DNA of 64,000 nt from Candidatus Cloacimonadota bacterium (GCA_021734835.1 JAIPIH010000007.1:53260-117259); one strand, 5' to 3'; positions 1 to 9,290 are shown, numbered from the stretch's first letter. A program made the numbers and translations. Notes: generated from the sequence alone by a model not told the origin.

Positions 1-1
1 A

Positions 2-958
2 CGAAGGTTTAAAGAACTTCAGGAAGTATTGGATCTCTATAAATCAATCAAGGATTTGGAATCTACAATAAAAGAAAATAATGAAATTATTGATTCCACT
101 CAGGATAAAGAATTGATTGTATTAGCTGAAGAAGAATCTATCGATATTCAAAATAGCTTCGATAAAAAAATTACTGAATTGAGAGAACTTCTTATCCCAA
201 AAGACCCGAATGATGAAAAGGATGCTATTGTTGAGATCAGAGCGGGTACAGGCGGAGATGAGGCAGCCTTATTCGTTGCCGATCTTTTCAGGATGTATAA
301 TTATTTTGCTGATAAAAAGAATTGGGAGATGTCCATTCTATCTTCAAATCCTACTGGAGTTGGTGGATTCAAAGAGATCATTTTTTCCTTAGCCGGAGAT
401 CAGGTTTACGGAACAATGAGATTCGAAAGTGGTGTACATCGAGTACAAAGAGTTCCGGAAACTGAATCACAGGGTCGAGTACATACCTCAGCGATTTCCG
501 TTGCAGTTCTTCCGGAAGTTGACGAGATAGATATTGAAATTAATCCCGCTGATCTGAAAATAGACGTTTACAGATCTTCCGGACACGGCGGTCAGAGTGT
601 GAATACCACCGACTCTGCTGTACGAATTACACATGAACCAACCGGACTTGTTGTTACTTGTCAAGATGAGAAATCTCAACTAAAAAATAAAAATAAAGCA
701 TTTAAAGTTCTCAGATCCCGATTATACGATATGGAGTTAGCAAAGCATGAAGCTGAAATATCTGCTGAACGAAAATCACAAGTAGGATCAGGGGATCGGA
801 GCGCCAAGATCAGAACTTATAATTTTCCGCAATCAAGAGTTACAGACCATAGAATAAATTTGACATCATTTAAATTAAATGATATATTACTCGGTGAATT
901 GGATGAATTTATTAATGCACTTAAATTGGCTTATAGGAATGAAAAAGTAGAAAATTAA
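2..958 (+). CDS. prfA: Peptide chain release factor 1 (5' end cut off by window)
   Basis: RF1 recognises UAA/UAG stop codons and triggers peptide release on the ribosome. The reading frame is open from base 2, so the gene enters from outside the window; a TTG at 29 is internal, because the frame upstream of it continues with RF1-like residues. Visible signatures are LPKDPNDE followed by the [11 protein letters not shown] segment, the PxT anticodon-like tripeptide as PET in [11 protein letters not shown] (RF2 would have SPF), and the catalytic GGQ in [10 protein letters not shown]. Only about 40 N-terminal residues are missing compared with the usual 355-360. The stop lies two bases before the next gene, so the two are probably co-transcribed. 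Confidence 0.97.
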   Translation, partial: RRFKELQEVLDLYKSIKDLESTIKENNEIIDSTQDKELIVLAEEESIDIQNSFDKKITELRELLIPKDPNDEKDAIVEIRAGTGGDEAALFVADLFRMYNYFADKKNWEMSILSSNPTGVGGFKEIIFSLAGDQVYGTMRFESGVHRVQRVPETESQGRVHTSAISVAVLPEVDEIDIEINPADLKIDVYRSSGHGGQSVNTTDSAVRITHEPTGLVVTCQDEKSQLKNKNKAFKVLRSRLYDMELAKHEAEISAERKSQVGSGDRSAKIRTYNFPQSRVTDHRINLTSFKLNDILLGELDEFINALKLAYRNEKVEN

Positions 959-960
959 GA

Positions 961-2241
961 ATGTGGATTATATCGGTTTTAATTATTGCAATATTTTTTA
1001 TTTTAGCCGGATTCTTCTCCGGGATAGAAACCGGATTAATATCTATTGACCGATTCCGATTAGAGCAGGAAGCAAAAACAGATAAAAGAAAAAATCAAAT
1101 TTTGAAGTTTCTGGAAAAACCTGATCTTATTTTTGGTACAACTCTATTCGGAACAAATATTTCTATTGTTATAGTTTCGTCACTTTCAATATTTCTGTTT
1201 AATACACTTAAGAAAACTTCCGAAGTCCGCTTTTCGGAACATACTGTAACGCTTATCATTGCAGGATTTTTACTAATTTTTGCAGAGATAATACCAAAAG
1301 CTCTTTATCGCGATTTTCCGAATAAATTTGTTTCCAGAAGCTTTCCATTACTCAAATTCTTCAGTCTTCTATTCACACCTTTTATTAAATTTTCCGCCTT
1401 GATCAATAATCTGGGAGTTAAAATATTTAATCTTCCTGATCAGGCGAACTATAATTTCATCACACGTGAAGAACTTTCTTTTATGCTGTCAGCTGCAAAA
1501 GATGATGGAATGCTGCATGAAGATCAGATGGATATGTTGGAAGAAGCTCTTGAGTTCTCTGAACTCGATGCTGAAAATGTTATGGTACATCGAACAGATA
1601 TCGTAGCTTTCTCTTTGGATACTTCTATTCCGGAAGTTATTGCTGTGGCCAAGGAAAAAGGTTTTACAAGATTTCCCGTGTTTGAGAACGATCTGGATAA
1701 TATTAAAGGGATCCTCATAATATATGATCTTTTACAGCAAAAGGACATTTCTGAACTTTCCGTTGCCGATTTCTTACGGGATGCCTTCTTCGCTCCAGAA
1801 ACTATGGATGTTAACAAATTACTTCCTGAAATGCAAAAAGAGAAAGTCAGCATGGCAATAATAGTAGATTCTTATGGTGGAACTTCCGGAGTGATTACTA
1901 TTGAAGATATATTGGAAGAAATTGTTGGTGAGATTGAAGATGAATATGATACCACAACAAAAGAAATTAACAAAATTTCGGAAGGATTGTTCCGAGTACA
2001 AAGTTATGCTGAAATTGATTTCTTAAATGACGAATATGAAATGAATTTACCTGTTGGAGATTATGAAACAATAGCAGGAATGATCATTAATAATTTGGAA
2101 AAAATACCAAAAGTTAATACTGAACTGAAAATTGGAAGTTGGGATATTAAGATCATTCAAGCTACCGATAACAGGATAATCTCAGTAGAAATGAAAAGGC
2201 GTGTTAAAACTGATAGCAGAGAAAAGACTGAAATCAAATAG
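961..2241 (+). CDS. CNNM/DUF21-CBS-CorC_HlyC membrane protein (hemolysin C / GldE-like)
   Basis: This is a 426-residue inner-membrane protein of the CorC/HlyC/CNNM family, whose members are linked to Mg2+/Co2+ efflux or homeostasis. An N-terminal DUF21 membrane domain (about 1-180) has an early hydrophobic segment and the family-typical FAEIIPKAL after a second helix. A CBS pair follows at about 195-325 (VMVHRTDI and later YGGTSGVITIEDILEEIVGEI), then a CorC_HlyC C-terminal domain at about 335-415. Bacteroidetes relatives are called GldE, but no gliding genes are nearby. The start sits two bases after the prfA stop, so translation is probably coupled. Family assignment is firm; the transported ion is unknown. 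Confidence 0.9.
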   Translation: MWIISVLIIAIFFILAGFFSGIETGLISIDRFRLEQEAKTDKRKNQILKFLEKPDLIFGTTLFGTNISIVIVSSLSIFLFNTLKKTSEVRFSEHTVTLIIAGFLLIFAEIIPKALYRDFPNKFVSRSFPLLKFFSLLFTPFIKFSALINNLGVKIFNLPDQANYNFITREELSFMLSAAKDDGMLHEDQMDMLEEALEFSELDAENVMVHRTDIVAFSLDTSIPEVIAVAKEKGFTRFPVFENDLDNIKGILIIYDLLQQKDISELSVADFLRDAFFAPETMDVNKLLPEMQKEKVSMAIIVDSYGGTSGVITIEDILEEIVGEIEDEYDTTTKEINKISEGLFRVQSYAEIDFLNDEYEMNLPVGDYETIAGMIINNLEKIPKVNTELKIGSWDIKIIQATDNRIISVEMKRRVKTDSREKTEIK

Positions 2242-2395
2242 TTGAAAATACGATTATTATTACATATCATCTTTCCTTTCCATAATGTAGCAAACCCAAA
2301 CTTTTTTTTAAAAATATTTGACTTTAATGTGACTTGTTTATAGCAGTCACAAGTAATTTGGTTCTGATTATTAATTTTAGAATTGGAGAAATGGT

Positions 2396-2794
2396 ATGGA
2401 AAAAATTCTTATAATATCGGATTTGATCAATCAAGATTTTATCATTGATATCAAAAGCAATAATAAAGAAGACGCTCTCAATGAGCTTCTCGATGTGATG
2501 TGTACAAACCAGAAAATAACTGATCCAAAAATATTCCGGAAAGAAATATGTAAGCGGGAAAACTCATGAGCACAGGTATTGGTTACGAGAAGCCATTCCT
2601 CACACTAGGCACATGACAGTAAAGGATTTTGTGATTGCTCTCGGCAGGAAAAAAGTGGGGCTTGAATATGCATCTATTGATGACAAAAAAGTGAAATTGA
2701 TTTTATGTTGGAAGAACTCAAGAATAGTAGTATTGTCTTCATAGGAAATGAAATCGGCCGGATAGTGCTAATACCGGTAGAAAATCAGTATTGA
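2396..2794 (+). pseudogene. Decayed PTS EIIA type-2 (PtsN/fructose IIA-like) gene
   Basis: An ATG at 2396 behind GGAGA reads 57 codons (MEKILIISDLI..., DALNELLDVM) and stops at 2567. The family continues in other frames: LMSTGIGY is read from 2563, then AIPHTRH...KDFVIALGR...GLEYASIDDKKVKLI from 2592 until a stop near 2750. A further open stretch runs to the TGA at 2792. These pieces align in order with the EIIA-2 fold, and IPHTR keeps the phosphoacceptor His. Because pieces occur in three frames, at least two indels are needed. No PTS EIIB/EIIC or HPr gene is visible. A sequencing error is the alternative, but several separated shifts and a truncated C-terminus favour true decay. Confidence 0.75.
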
Positions 2795-2836
2795 CGATAA
2801 ATGTTATAATTCTCATATTGGGAAAACATTATGAGA
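2791..2836 (+). promoter_or_regulatory. Possible promoter and inverted repeat upstream of ftcD
   Basis: TTGACG at 2791-2796 is followed by a 7-bp inverted repeat, TCTCATA (2811-2817) and TATGAGA (2830-2836), with a 12-base loop. It lies about 70 bases before the ftcD start. The repeat sits where a -10/+1 region would be, so it may be an operator or a leader hairpin. No TATAAT at proper spacing is clear. This is positional inference only. Confidence 0.3.
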
Positions 2837-2908
2837 TATTATTAAAATAAGTCGGGGATTCGAAAACAAAATAATGAATTTATTAAAAAAATAAATCGGA
2901 GGACTTTG

Positions 2909-4573
2909 ATGAGAATCATTGAATGTGTACCAAATTTCAGTCAAGGCCGTGATCAAAAAGTTCTGGATGAAATTTCCCAAACGATCAGGGCTGTAAAAGG
3001 AGTAACTTTATTGGATATAGATCCCGGTGCTGACACTAACAGAACTGTTGTTACAATAGTTGGAGAGCCTGAACCTGTGATGGAAGCCGCTTTTCAAGCT
3101 ATTAAAAAAGCATCTGAATTGATCGATATGAGTAAACATCACGGAGCTCACCCTCGCATGGGTGCAACTGATGTTTGCCCCTTTGTTCCGGTGAGTAATG
3201 TGACAATGTCAGAATGTGTTGAATTTGCAAAAAAGGTCGGAAAACGAGTCGGTGATGAACTCGGTATTCCTGTTTATTTGTATGAATATGCTGCCAGTAA
3301 ACCGGAATGGAAAAACCTTGCCAACGTACGTAAAGGAGAATATGAAGCACTCCCGAAAAAGATGAAAGACCCTGATTGGAAGCCGGATTACGGTCCTCAT
3401 GAGTTTAATGCAAAATCAGGTGCAACCGCAATTTCTGCCAGGGAATTTTTGATTGCTTATAACATCAATTTAAACACGAGAGATAAAAAGAAAGCTCATG
3501 ACCTTGCCCTTACAATTCGTGAAAAAGGTCGCTGGCTAAGAAATGATGACAATAAAATTGTGAAAGATGAGAATGGGAAAAAAATTCGTCAGAATGGATT
3601 ATTCAAAAATTGTAAGGCTATCGGTTGGTATATTGATGAATACAAACGTGCACAAATAAGTATGAATTTAACAAATTACAATGTATCACCACCACACCAA
3701 GTTCTGGATAAAGTCAGAGAACTTGCCTGGGAAAAAGGAATTCAGGTTACAGGAAGTGAATTAGTCGGTCTGCTGCCTAAGGATGCTATTCTTAATGCAG
3801 GTAAATATTATTTGGAAAAATTGGGTGAGAGTGCCGGAATACCAGAAAAAATTATTATTGAAACTGCTGTTCAATCAATGGGATTGGATGAATTATCTCC
3901 CTTTGTACTCAAAGAAAAGATCATTGAATATGCCATAGAATCAGAAGACAAATTAGTTAATCTGACATTGGGAGAATTTTGTGATGAGCTTTCTACTGAT
4001 TCCCCAGCACCAGGCGGAGGAAGTGTAGCGGCACTTTGCTCTGCAATATCCGGCTCACTTACTGCTATGGTCTCAAATTTAACATTTGGTAAAAAAGGGT
4101 ATAAAAAGGTATGGGCAGAAACAGCAGAACTAGCAAAATTGGGACAGAATATTAAGGAACGTTCTCTGGCAGCAATAGACAATGATACATTAGCTTTTTA
4201 TGAAATGATGGATGCAGCCAGACTACCTAAAAAAACAGAAGAAGATAAAAAAATTAGAGAACAAGCTATTCAGGAAGCTACAAAAAAAGCTATTTTAGTG
4301 CCGTTTGAAACTATAGAAATTGCTTCTGAAGCAGTTGAACTTGCTGAGAAAATTTCTAAGATCGGAAATAAAAGTGCTTTATCGGATGCTGGAGTTGCGG
4401 CAATAACCGCAAACGCAGCCGCCAAGGGCGCTTATCTAAATGTTAAAATAAATATGAGCGCTATTAAAGATGAGAAATTCAAATCTGAAATTAGCAATGG
4501 TTCTGACGCACTGATCAACAAGATAGATGAGCTAGCCCTAAAAATAGAAAAGCAAATCAAAGAAAATATTTAA
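2909..4573 (+). CDS. ftcD: Bifunctional glutamate formimidoyltransferase / formimidoyl-THF cyclodeaminase
   Basis: This enzyme transfers the formimino group of formiminoglutamate to tetrahydrofolate and then deaminates it to 5,10-methenyl-THF, the last step of one histidine degradation route. The 554-residue protein has the formiminotransferase N and C domains (about 1-330) and a fused cyclodeaminase domain (about 350-550). The catalytic His is in HHGAHPRMGATD (His81), and the cyclodeaminase shows SPAPGGGSVAAL. ATG at 2909 is chosen because GGAGG at 2898-2902 is well spaced; a TTG three bases upstream is in frame but less likely. Urocanate hydratase of the same pathway lies at 17.9 kb, but HutH and HutI are not in the window. 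Confidence 0.95.
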   Translation: MRIIECVPNFSQGRDQKVLDEISQTIRAVKGVTLLDIDPGADTNRTVVTIVGEPEPVMEAAFQAIKKASELIDMSKHHGAHPRMGATDVCPFVPVSNVTMSECVEFAKKVGKRVGDELGIPVYLYEYAASKPEWKNLANVRKGEYEALPKKMKDPDWKPDYGPHEFNAKSGATAISAREFLIAYNINLNTRDKKKAHDLALTIREKGRWLRNDDNKIVKDENGKKIRQNGLFKNCKAIGWYIDEYKRAQISMNLTNYNVSPPHQVLDKVRELAWEKGIQVTGSELVGLLPKDAILNAGKYYLEKLGESAGIPEKIIIETAVQSMGLDELSPFVLKEKIIEYAIESEDKLVNLTLGEFCDELSTDSPAPGGGSVAALCSAISGSLTAMVSNLTFGKKGYKKVWAETAELAKLGQNIKERSLAAIDNDTLAFYEMMDAARLPKKTEEDKKIREQAIQEATKKAILVPFETIEIASEAVELAEKISKIGNKSALSDAGVAAITANAAAKGAYLNVKINMSAIKDEKFKSEISNGSDALINKIDELALKIEKQIKENI

Positions 4574-4633
4574 GGATATTTAATATTATTTTAAGTTTAG
4601 AATATTGATTGTCTGGAAATGGAGGAGTTCCCT

Positions 4634-5167
4634 TTGCTTGATAAAATTAACTCCCTTATTGGATCTGAATATAAAATGCATCCTAAGTCACAGTTAGTAG
4701 ATTATTATAAATTATTTTTTCAGGGAACCTTTGGCCCCGGCCATATTATTAAAAACCTTTCTTCTGCTAAAGAATTTTTATTGAATGAATTGAAAAATGC
4801 GTCAACATTCGAAGCAGAAGAATCTCAGAATATCAGTTTCATTAATAAATTTTATCGGGTCAATATCAATGTGATAAATAAGGGATTGTTAACTTTTGAA
4901 GATTTTTTTACTGCTTTTATTAACAGTGCTGAATTGGCAAATGAGCCTACTTACGAGAAATGGATAGAATATTGGAATCTCATTGAAAAACAAATTAGCA
5001 AAACGGATTTGCCCATGACGAATTTAGATGTGCAATCCGCTGCTTTGTGGAAGCTGATTAAAATGAAACAAAATTTAAGTCATAGTGATATTTACAGAAA
5101 AGAATATGATCCTCATTATCGGTTAATACAAGTTGAGATCTATGACAAAATTAAATTGCAGCCATGA
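4634..5167 (+). CDS. Uncharacterised protein downstream of ftcD
   Basis: I do not recognise a named family with certainty. The protein has about 178 residues, no signal peptide or membrane span, and looks largely helical. Two motif-like stretches resemble conserved blocks: FFQGTFGPGHIIKN near the N-terminus and HSDIYRKEYDPHYRLI near the C-terminus, both rich in His, Tyr and Arg, as an enzyme active site might be. TTG at 4634 is preferred because GGAGGAG at 4621-4627 is spaced for it; an in-frame ATG at 4619 would add five residues but overlaps that ribosome binding site. It follows ftcD by 60 bases and precedes a methyltransferase gene in the same direction. Confidence 0.75.
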   Translation: MLDKINSLIGSEYKMHPKSQLVDYYKLFFQGTFGPGHIIKNLSSAKEFLLNELKNASTFEAEESQNISFINKFYRVNINVINKGLLTFEDFFTAFINSAELANEPTYEKWIEYWNLIEKQISKTDLPMTNLDVQSAALWKLIKMKQNLSHSDIYRKEYDPHYRLIQVEIYDKIKLQP

Positions 5168-5219
5168 ATGATCAAAGATGTGATTAAAAAAATAGCTAAC
5201 GTCTAATCTAGAGGAGAAT

Positions 5220-6359
5220 ATGTTTGAATATCAACAGCATGGTAAATTTTTTGCACAAATTGCCGGGTCAATGGAGGATATAGGTGCGTTAGAATTAAAA
5301 GAGTTTGGTGCTAAACAGGTGAATCCTGTTTATCGAGGCATCCATTTTAAAACTGATCTCGCTCACCTTTATCGTATTAATTATCAAAGTAAATTCAGCA
5401 GTAGAATTTTAGCCCCTTTGATCACTTTTGATTGTCATAGCACCAAATATCTTTATAATACTGCCATTAAGATGGCTTGGGATGAAATTTTGACAATTGA
5501 TAAAACTTTTGCTATTTATTCAAATGTTTCCAACAGTAAAATAACCCATTCCCAATATGCAACTCTTGTCTTAAAAGACTCAATTATTGACTTCTTCAGA
5601 GAAAAATACTCACAGCGACCCAGCATAGACACAGACTCTCCGGATGTAGTTTTCAATCTTTTTATCGATAAAAATCGTGCTACTATCAGCCTTGATACTT
5701 CCGGTAAACCATTACACAAACGCGGTTATAGAAATAGTAAGGGCTCTGCTCCAATGCAGGAGACTTTAGCTGCAGCTATTGTGGAACTTTCCGGTTGGAA
5801 AGGTGATAAAAAGCTCTATGATCCAATGTGTGGAAGTGGAACTCTGCTTTGTGAAGCTGCTCTAAAATATTGCAGAGTACCTTCCGGTTTTAAAAGGGGA
5901 TTTTGGGGATTTGAAAATTTACCGGATTTTAATAGAGAAGACTGGTATAAAATAAAAGAGAACAGTAAAAAAAATATCAGGGAACTGCCATCCGATTTGA
6001 TCTTCGGTAGTGACATAAGTTATCATGCTATTGAGGATTCAAAATTAAATTGTGCATCACTCCCATTTGCCAAAAATATTGATCTGAAACAAGTTGATTT
6101 ACGTTATTTACCTGAAATAAAAAACTCCATTGTAATTTCTAATCCGCCTTACGGTATGAGATTAGGTTCAAAGGCGACAACTTCAGCGCTTTATAAAAAT
6201 CTTGGAGATTTCCTGAAGCAAAAATGTAAAGGAAGTACCGCCTATATTTACGTCGGCGATCGGGACCTGATACCGGATATCGGTCTTAAACCGGCATTTA
6301 AAAGACCTTTAAAAAATGGAAATATTGATGGTAGATTACTGAAAATTGAGATCTACTGA
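5220..6359 (+). CDS. THUMP-domain class I RNA methyltransferase (RlmL/YpsC/Trm14 type)
   Basis: This predicted SAM-dependent guanine-N2 methyltransferase has 379 residues. A THUMP RNA-binding region occupies about 45-155 and a Rossmann methyltransferase domain about 165-375. SAM motif I is DPMCGSGTLLCEA and the catalytic motif IV is SNPPYGMRLG near residue 307; NPPY is typical of enzymes that methylate exocyclic amines. E. coli RlmL has a second domain (RlmK) that this protein lacks, so it matches the short YpsC-like form acting on 23S rRNA or tRNA. GAGGAG sits just before the ATG. The target nucleotide cannot be told from sequence alone. Confidence 0.9.
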   Translation: MFEYQQHGKFFAQIAGSMEDIGALELKEFGAKQVNPVYRGIHFKTDLAHLYRINYQSKFSSRILAPLITFDCHSTKYLYNTAIKMAWDEILTIDKTFAIYSNVSNSKITHSQYATLVLKDSIIDFFREKYSQRPSIDTDSPDVVFNLFIDKNRATISLDTSGKPLHKRGYRNSKGSAPMQETLAAAIVELSGWKGDKKLYDPMCGSGTLLCEAALKYCRVPSGFKRGFWGFENLPDFNREDWYKIKENSKKNIRELPSDLIFGSDISYHAIEDSKLNCASLPFAKNIDLKQVDLRYLPEIKNSIVISNPPYGMRLGSKATTSALYKNLGDFLKQKCKGSTAYIYVGDRDLIPDIGLKPAFKRPLKNGNIDGRLLKIEIY

Positions 6360-6435
6360 AGTATCAATAAATGCAAATTCCTTGACGTAAATTATTTTCA
6401 ACAAATTTTCATTAAAGATTTTTTTTGGAGGTATT

Positions 6436-7554
6436 ATGCAAAATAAAAGACTTTTTTTTCTTATTATATTCTTGCTGCTGATCGTATTTTGTAATACACA
6501 GGAAATCCAATTTAACAAAGTAGATCAGAATACAAAATTAAATGAAGGTCCTTATGTTTTCTGGGGTGATGGGGATGCAACGATCAAGTATATTTTAAAT
6601 GATAATGTTGTAACTCAGGATATTGCTGTCAGTGGAGAAGGAATATTTTCTTTTAAATTAGAAGGATTGGAGGGTAATTTTGAAATCGCTTCATTTCAAC
6701 CAGAAATCTATCCCAGCTCGTTTTCAGATATTTCTAAATTCTTTGTTATCAGTGATATTCACGGTCAATTTGACAGAATGGTAGAACTGTTAAAAAATAA
6801 CAGAATAATTGATGCAAACTTAGATTGGGCTTGGGGTAACGGTCATTTGATTATTTTAGGAGACGTTTTTGATCGAGGTGATAAGGTTACTGAATGCCTT
6901 TGGTTAATTCATAAATTAGAAATGCAGGCTAATGACTGGAGTGGAAAGGTTCATTATCTACTTGGGAATCATGAAATTATGGTTTTGCAAAATGAACTGC
7001 AATACGTGAATGAAAAATATAAGAAAACTGCTGAATTGATGAATATGAGCCTTGGTGAGATCTATTCTCCCAATTCTGAATTCGGACGCTGGCTGAGAAC
7101 AAAACACACAATAATTAAATTGAACGATGTTCTTTTTGTTCATGCTGGAATTCATCCTAAATTATCTTATTACAACTATAATTATCAAGCTGTAAATAAT
7201 AGCATTCGCAATAATATAGATTCAACAAAAGACAAAATAAAGTATAATGAATTACTTAATTTCCTGTTCGGAAATGACGGACCTCTATGGTATAGAGGTT
7301 ATTTTATGGATACTAAGACATCGCATCAGATCAAACAAGATGAATTGCTGCATTTACTCGGTGAAATGGGAGTGAATAAAATTGTAGTCGGTCACACAAT
7401 TCAAGATTTTATTAATCCGTTTTTCAAAGATAACGTAATCCCGGTTGACACTAACATTCAAACAGGTAATAAAGGAGAAGCACTACTCTATGAAAATGGA
7501 ATCTATTATAGAGTTAAAGCGAATACCGATAGAGAGCAGTTAATTTTCAAATAA
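6436..7554 (+). CDS. Exported calcineurin-like (Shewanella-like PPP) phosphatase
   Basis: This metallophosphoesterase has 372 residues. A hydrophobic leader (about 5-19) ends in LIVFCN; the Cys is not in a canonical lipobox because Phe precedes it, so secretion is likelier than lipidation. A beta-rich segment (about 25-95) precedes the catalytic domain. PPP-type motifs occur in order: SDIHGQFD (about 105), GDVFDRGD (about 142), LGNHE (about 176), FVHAG, GPLWYRGY and VVGHT (about 317). GPLWYR is typical of the Shewanella-like protein phosphatase group. GGAGG at 6427-6431 supports the start. It is followed 16 bases later by a lipoprotein gene. Its substrate is unknown; a periplasmic phosphoprotein or phosphoester is an inference. 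Confidence 0.85.
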   Translation: MQNKRLFFLIIFLLLIVFCNTQEIQFNKVDQNTKLNEGPYVFWGDGDATIKYILNDNVVTQDIAVSGEGIFSFKLEGLEGNFEIASFQPEIYPSSFSDISKFFVISDIHGQFDRMVELLKNNRIIDANLDWAWGNGHLIILGDVFDRGDKVTECLWLIHKLEMQANDWSGKVHYLLGNHEIMVLQNELQYVNEKYKKTAELMNMSLGEIYSPNSEFGRWLRTKHTIIKLNDVLFVHAGIHPKLSYYNYNYQAVNNSIRNNIDSTKDKIKYNELLNFLFGNDGPLWYRGYFMDTKTSHQIKQDELLHLLGEMGVNKIVVGHTIQDFINPFFKDNVIPVDTNIQTGNKGEALLYENGIYYRVKANTDREQLIFK

Positions 7555-7570
7555 ATAAGGAGGGGGACCG

Positions 7571-8197
7571 ATGAAGATGAAGACAACCATATTTTCAGTA
7601 CTTTTTACTGTTTTAATTTTTTCTGGTTGTGACAACATTAAGAAAGCTAAGAATGCCGTTAATGCAGTTAAACAGGCGGCAGAGATCGCAGAAGATAATG
7701 TGAATACTTTCAAAGAACTGGGAGAAGATGAACTTAAGAATGTAAAATTAAATGAAAAAGAAGTAAGCACTTTTTTCAAAAATGTAAAAAACTTACAGGA
7801 AAAATATCCCGACATTCATTTCCATATTGCCCAAGTTGCTGCTGTAGAGGCACTAGCAGCCGGAGAAAACCTGAAAGACATCGTTACAAAGGAGATGGAT
7901 ATTTCTTATAAGGATTATACTAAGCTATCATCCGTGATATCATATGTAGAAGCTGCTGGAGCAGGGCTTAAGATAACAAAATCGATGCATGAAGAAATGC
8001 TGAAAGGGAAAAAAAAACTGGAAACTCAATTAAATGAAGCATTGCCTGAAGAAAAGAAAATAGAGATTGAAAATGCACTTAATAAAACCATAGAAGATAT
8101 TGAAGATTTCGAAAAAGAAATGAAAGCAGACACTATTGCGAATATCAGAAACAATTATGAGTTGATTTCAAAGGTGAAGAAAGATCTGGATATTTAA
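7571..8197 (+). CDS. Predicted helical lipoprotein of unknown function
   Basis: This 208-residue protein has a short hydrophobic signal and a lipobox FSGC, giving a lipidated Cys near residue 20. The mature part is Lys/Glu/Asn-rich and predicted to be long helices (repeated KEL, LEK and EKK patterns), with no enzyme motif. A strong ribosome binding site (AAGGAGGGG) precedes the ATG. It follows the exported phosphatase by 16 bases and the pair ends at a hairpin terminator, so the two probably form one unit acting in the periplasm. I recognise no family. Confidence 0.8.
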   Translation: MKMKTTIFSVLFTVLIFSGCDNIKKAKNAVNAVKQAAEIAEDNVNTFKELGEDELKNVKLNEKEVSTFFKNVKNLQEKYPDIHFHIAQVAAVEALAAGENLKDIVTKEMDISYKDYTKLSSVISYVEAAGAGLKITKSMHEEMLKGKKKLETQLNEALPEEKKIEIENALNKTIEDIEDFEKEMKADTIANIRNNYELISKVKKDLDI

Positions 8198-8217
8198 AGA
8201 ATATAAAATCTTGAACA

Positions 8218-8244
8218 GGGTGGGTTTTATATCCACCCTTTTTT
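8218..8244 (+). terminator. Rho-independent terminator after the lipoprotein gene
   Basis: GGGTGG (8218-8223) pairs with CCACCC (8233-8238) around a nine-base loop and is followed directly by six T residues. It closes the phosphatase-lipoprotein unit. Confidence 0.85.
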
Positions 8245-8248
8245 ACTG

Positions 8249-8269
8249 TTTTTGTAAAATTTACAAAAA
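8249..8269. repeat. Perfect 10-bp inverted repeat
   Basis: TTTTTGTAAA (8249-8258) and TTTACAAAAA (8260-8269) flank a single A. It lies between the terminator and the radical SAM gene at 8361. A symmetrical operator is possible, but AT-rich palindromes of this size also arise by chance. Confidence 0.5.
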
Positions 8270-8360
8270 TTATTTAATAACGAGTTGCGTATCAGTCAAC
8301 AGAATTAAATGTTGCTGAGAATATAATAAATTATAAATTGTAGAAAAGCAAGGAAGTAAA

Positions 8361-9290
8361 ATGAAACACTTATTTGGTCCTGTACCCTCCAGGCGTTTGG
8401 GGATGTCACTAGGTGTGGATTTAGTTCCGCACAAAGTTTGTAGTTTTAATTGTATCTATTGTGAAGTTGGAAGAACTACAAAGAGAACTATCGAAAGAAA
8501 AGAATATATACCAATTAATGAAGTGATCACAGAGCTGGCGTCTTATCTTGATCAAAAGCCTAAACTTGATTATATTACATTTTCCGGTGCCGGAGAGCCC
8601 ACTTTAAACAGCAGTATCGGTAAAGTTGTCTCTTTTATAAAAGAAAATTACACCCAGTATAAATTAGCTTTGATAACAAATTCCTCACTTTTATGGCGGA
8701 AAGAAGTCCGAAAAGAAATCCGGCAGTTAGATCTGATCCTGCCCTCTTTGGATGCTGTAAGTGAAGATGTATTCCAAAAGGTCAATAACCCGGCTCAGGG
8801 ACTTTCGGCTGAACTCATTGTGGAAGGATTAGTAAAATTTAACCATGAATTTGACGGTGAAATGTGGTTAGAAATCTTTATAGTACCTAATATCAATGAT
8901 ACAAAACTTGAATTAGAGTTAATAAAAAAAACAATTATAGAGATCAATCCGGCTAAAATTCAATTAAACACTTTGGATAGACCTGGAAGTGAGAATTGGG
9001 TAAAGCCTGAATCCAAAAAAAGTATGAAAGATATTGTAAAATTGTTACAACCCTTAAAAGTAGAGATTATTGCTAAATTCACAACACAAGGGTATTCTTC
9101 GAATTTTAAGACAAACATTACTGATCAAATCCTATCTACAATTCGCAGAAGACCTTGCACCTCGGCAGATCTCGCAGAAGTGCTTAGTTTATCTGAAGCA
9201 GAAATAAAGCTATATTTAAAAACACTAATAATAGAAAAGAAAATCTCCAGTGAAAATCACAAACGAGGAACATTTTACTGGACCAGGTAA
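8361..9290 (+). CDS. Radical SAM protein (COG0731-like) with C-terminal helical extension
   Basis: This 309-residue protein carries the CxxxCxxC cluster motif at Cys27, Cys31 and Cys34 (KVCSFNCIYCEVG), so it should bind a [4Fe-4S] cluster and cleave SAM. The opening GPVPSRRLGMSLGVD and the SGAGEPTLN block are typical of the bacterial COG0731 group related to wyosine-synthesis enzymes. Residues about 240-309 form a small winged-helix-like tail (TTADLAEVL-type pattern) that may bind nucleic acid. Bacterial members have no agreed function. AAGGAAG precedes the ATG. It stands alone between a terminator and the stress-protein gene. Confidence 0.85.
   Translation: MKHLFGPVPSRRLGMSLGVDLVPHKVCSFNCIYCEVGRTTKRTIERKEYIPINEVITELASYLDQKPKLDYITFSGAGEPTLNSSIGKVVSFIKENYTQYKLALITNSSLLWRKEVRKEIRQLDLILPSLDAVSEDVFQKVNNPAQGLSAELIVEGLVKFNHEFDGEMWLEIFIVPNINDTKLELELIKKTIIEINPAKIQLNTLDRPGSENWVKPESKKSMKDIVKLLQPLKVEIIAKFTTQGYSSNFKTNITDQILSTIRRRPCTSADLAEVLSLSEAEIKLYLKTLIIEKKISSENHKRGTFYWTR

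Noticed and set aside
29..31. TTG as the start of prfA
   Set aside because: The frame upstream stays open to the window edge and reads [13 protein letters not shown] residues that fit RF1, so the gene is cut by the window.
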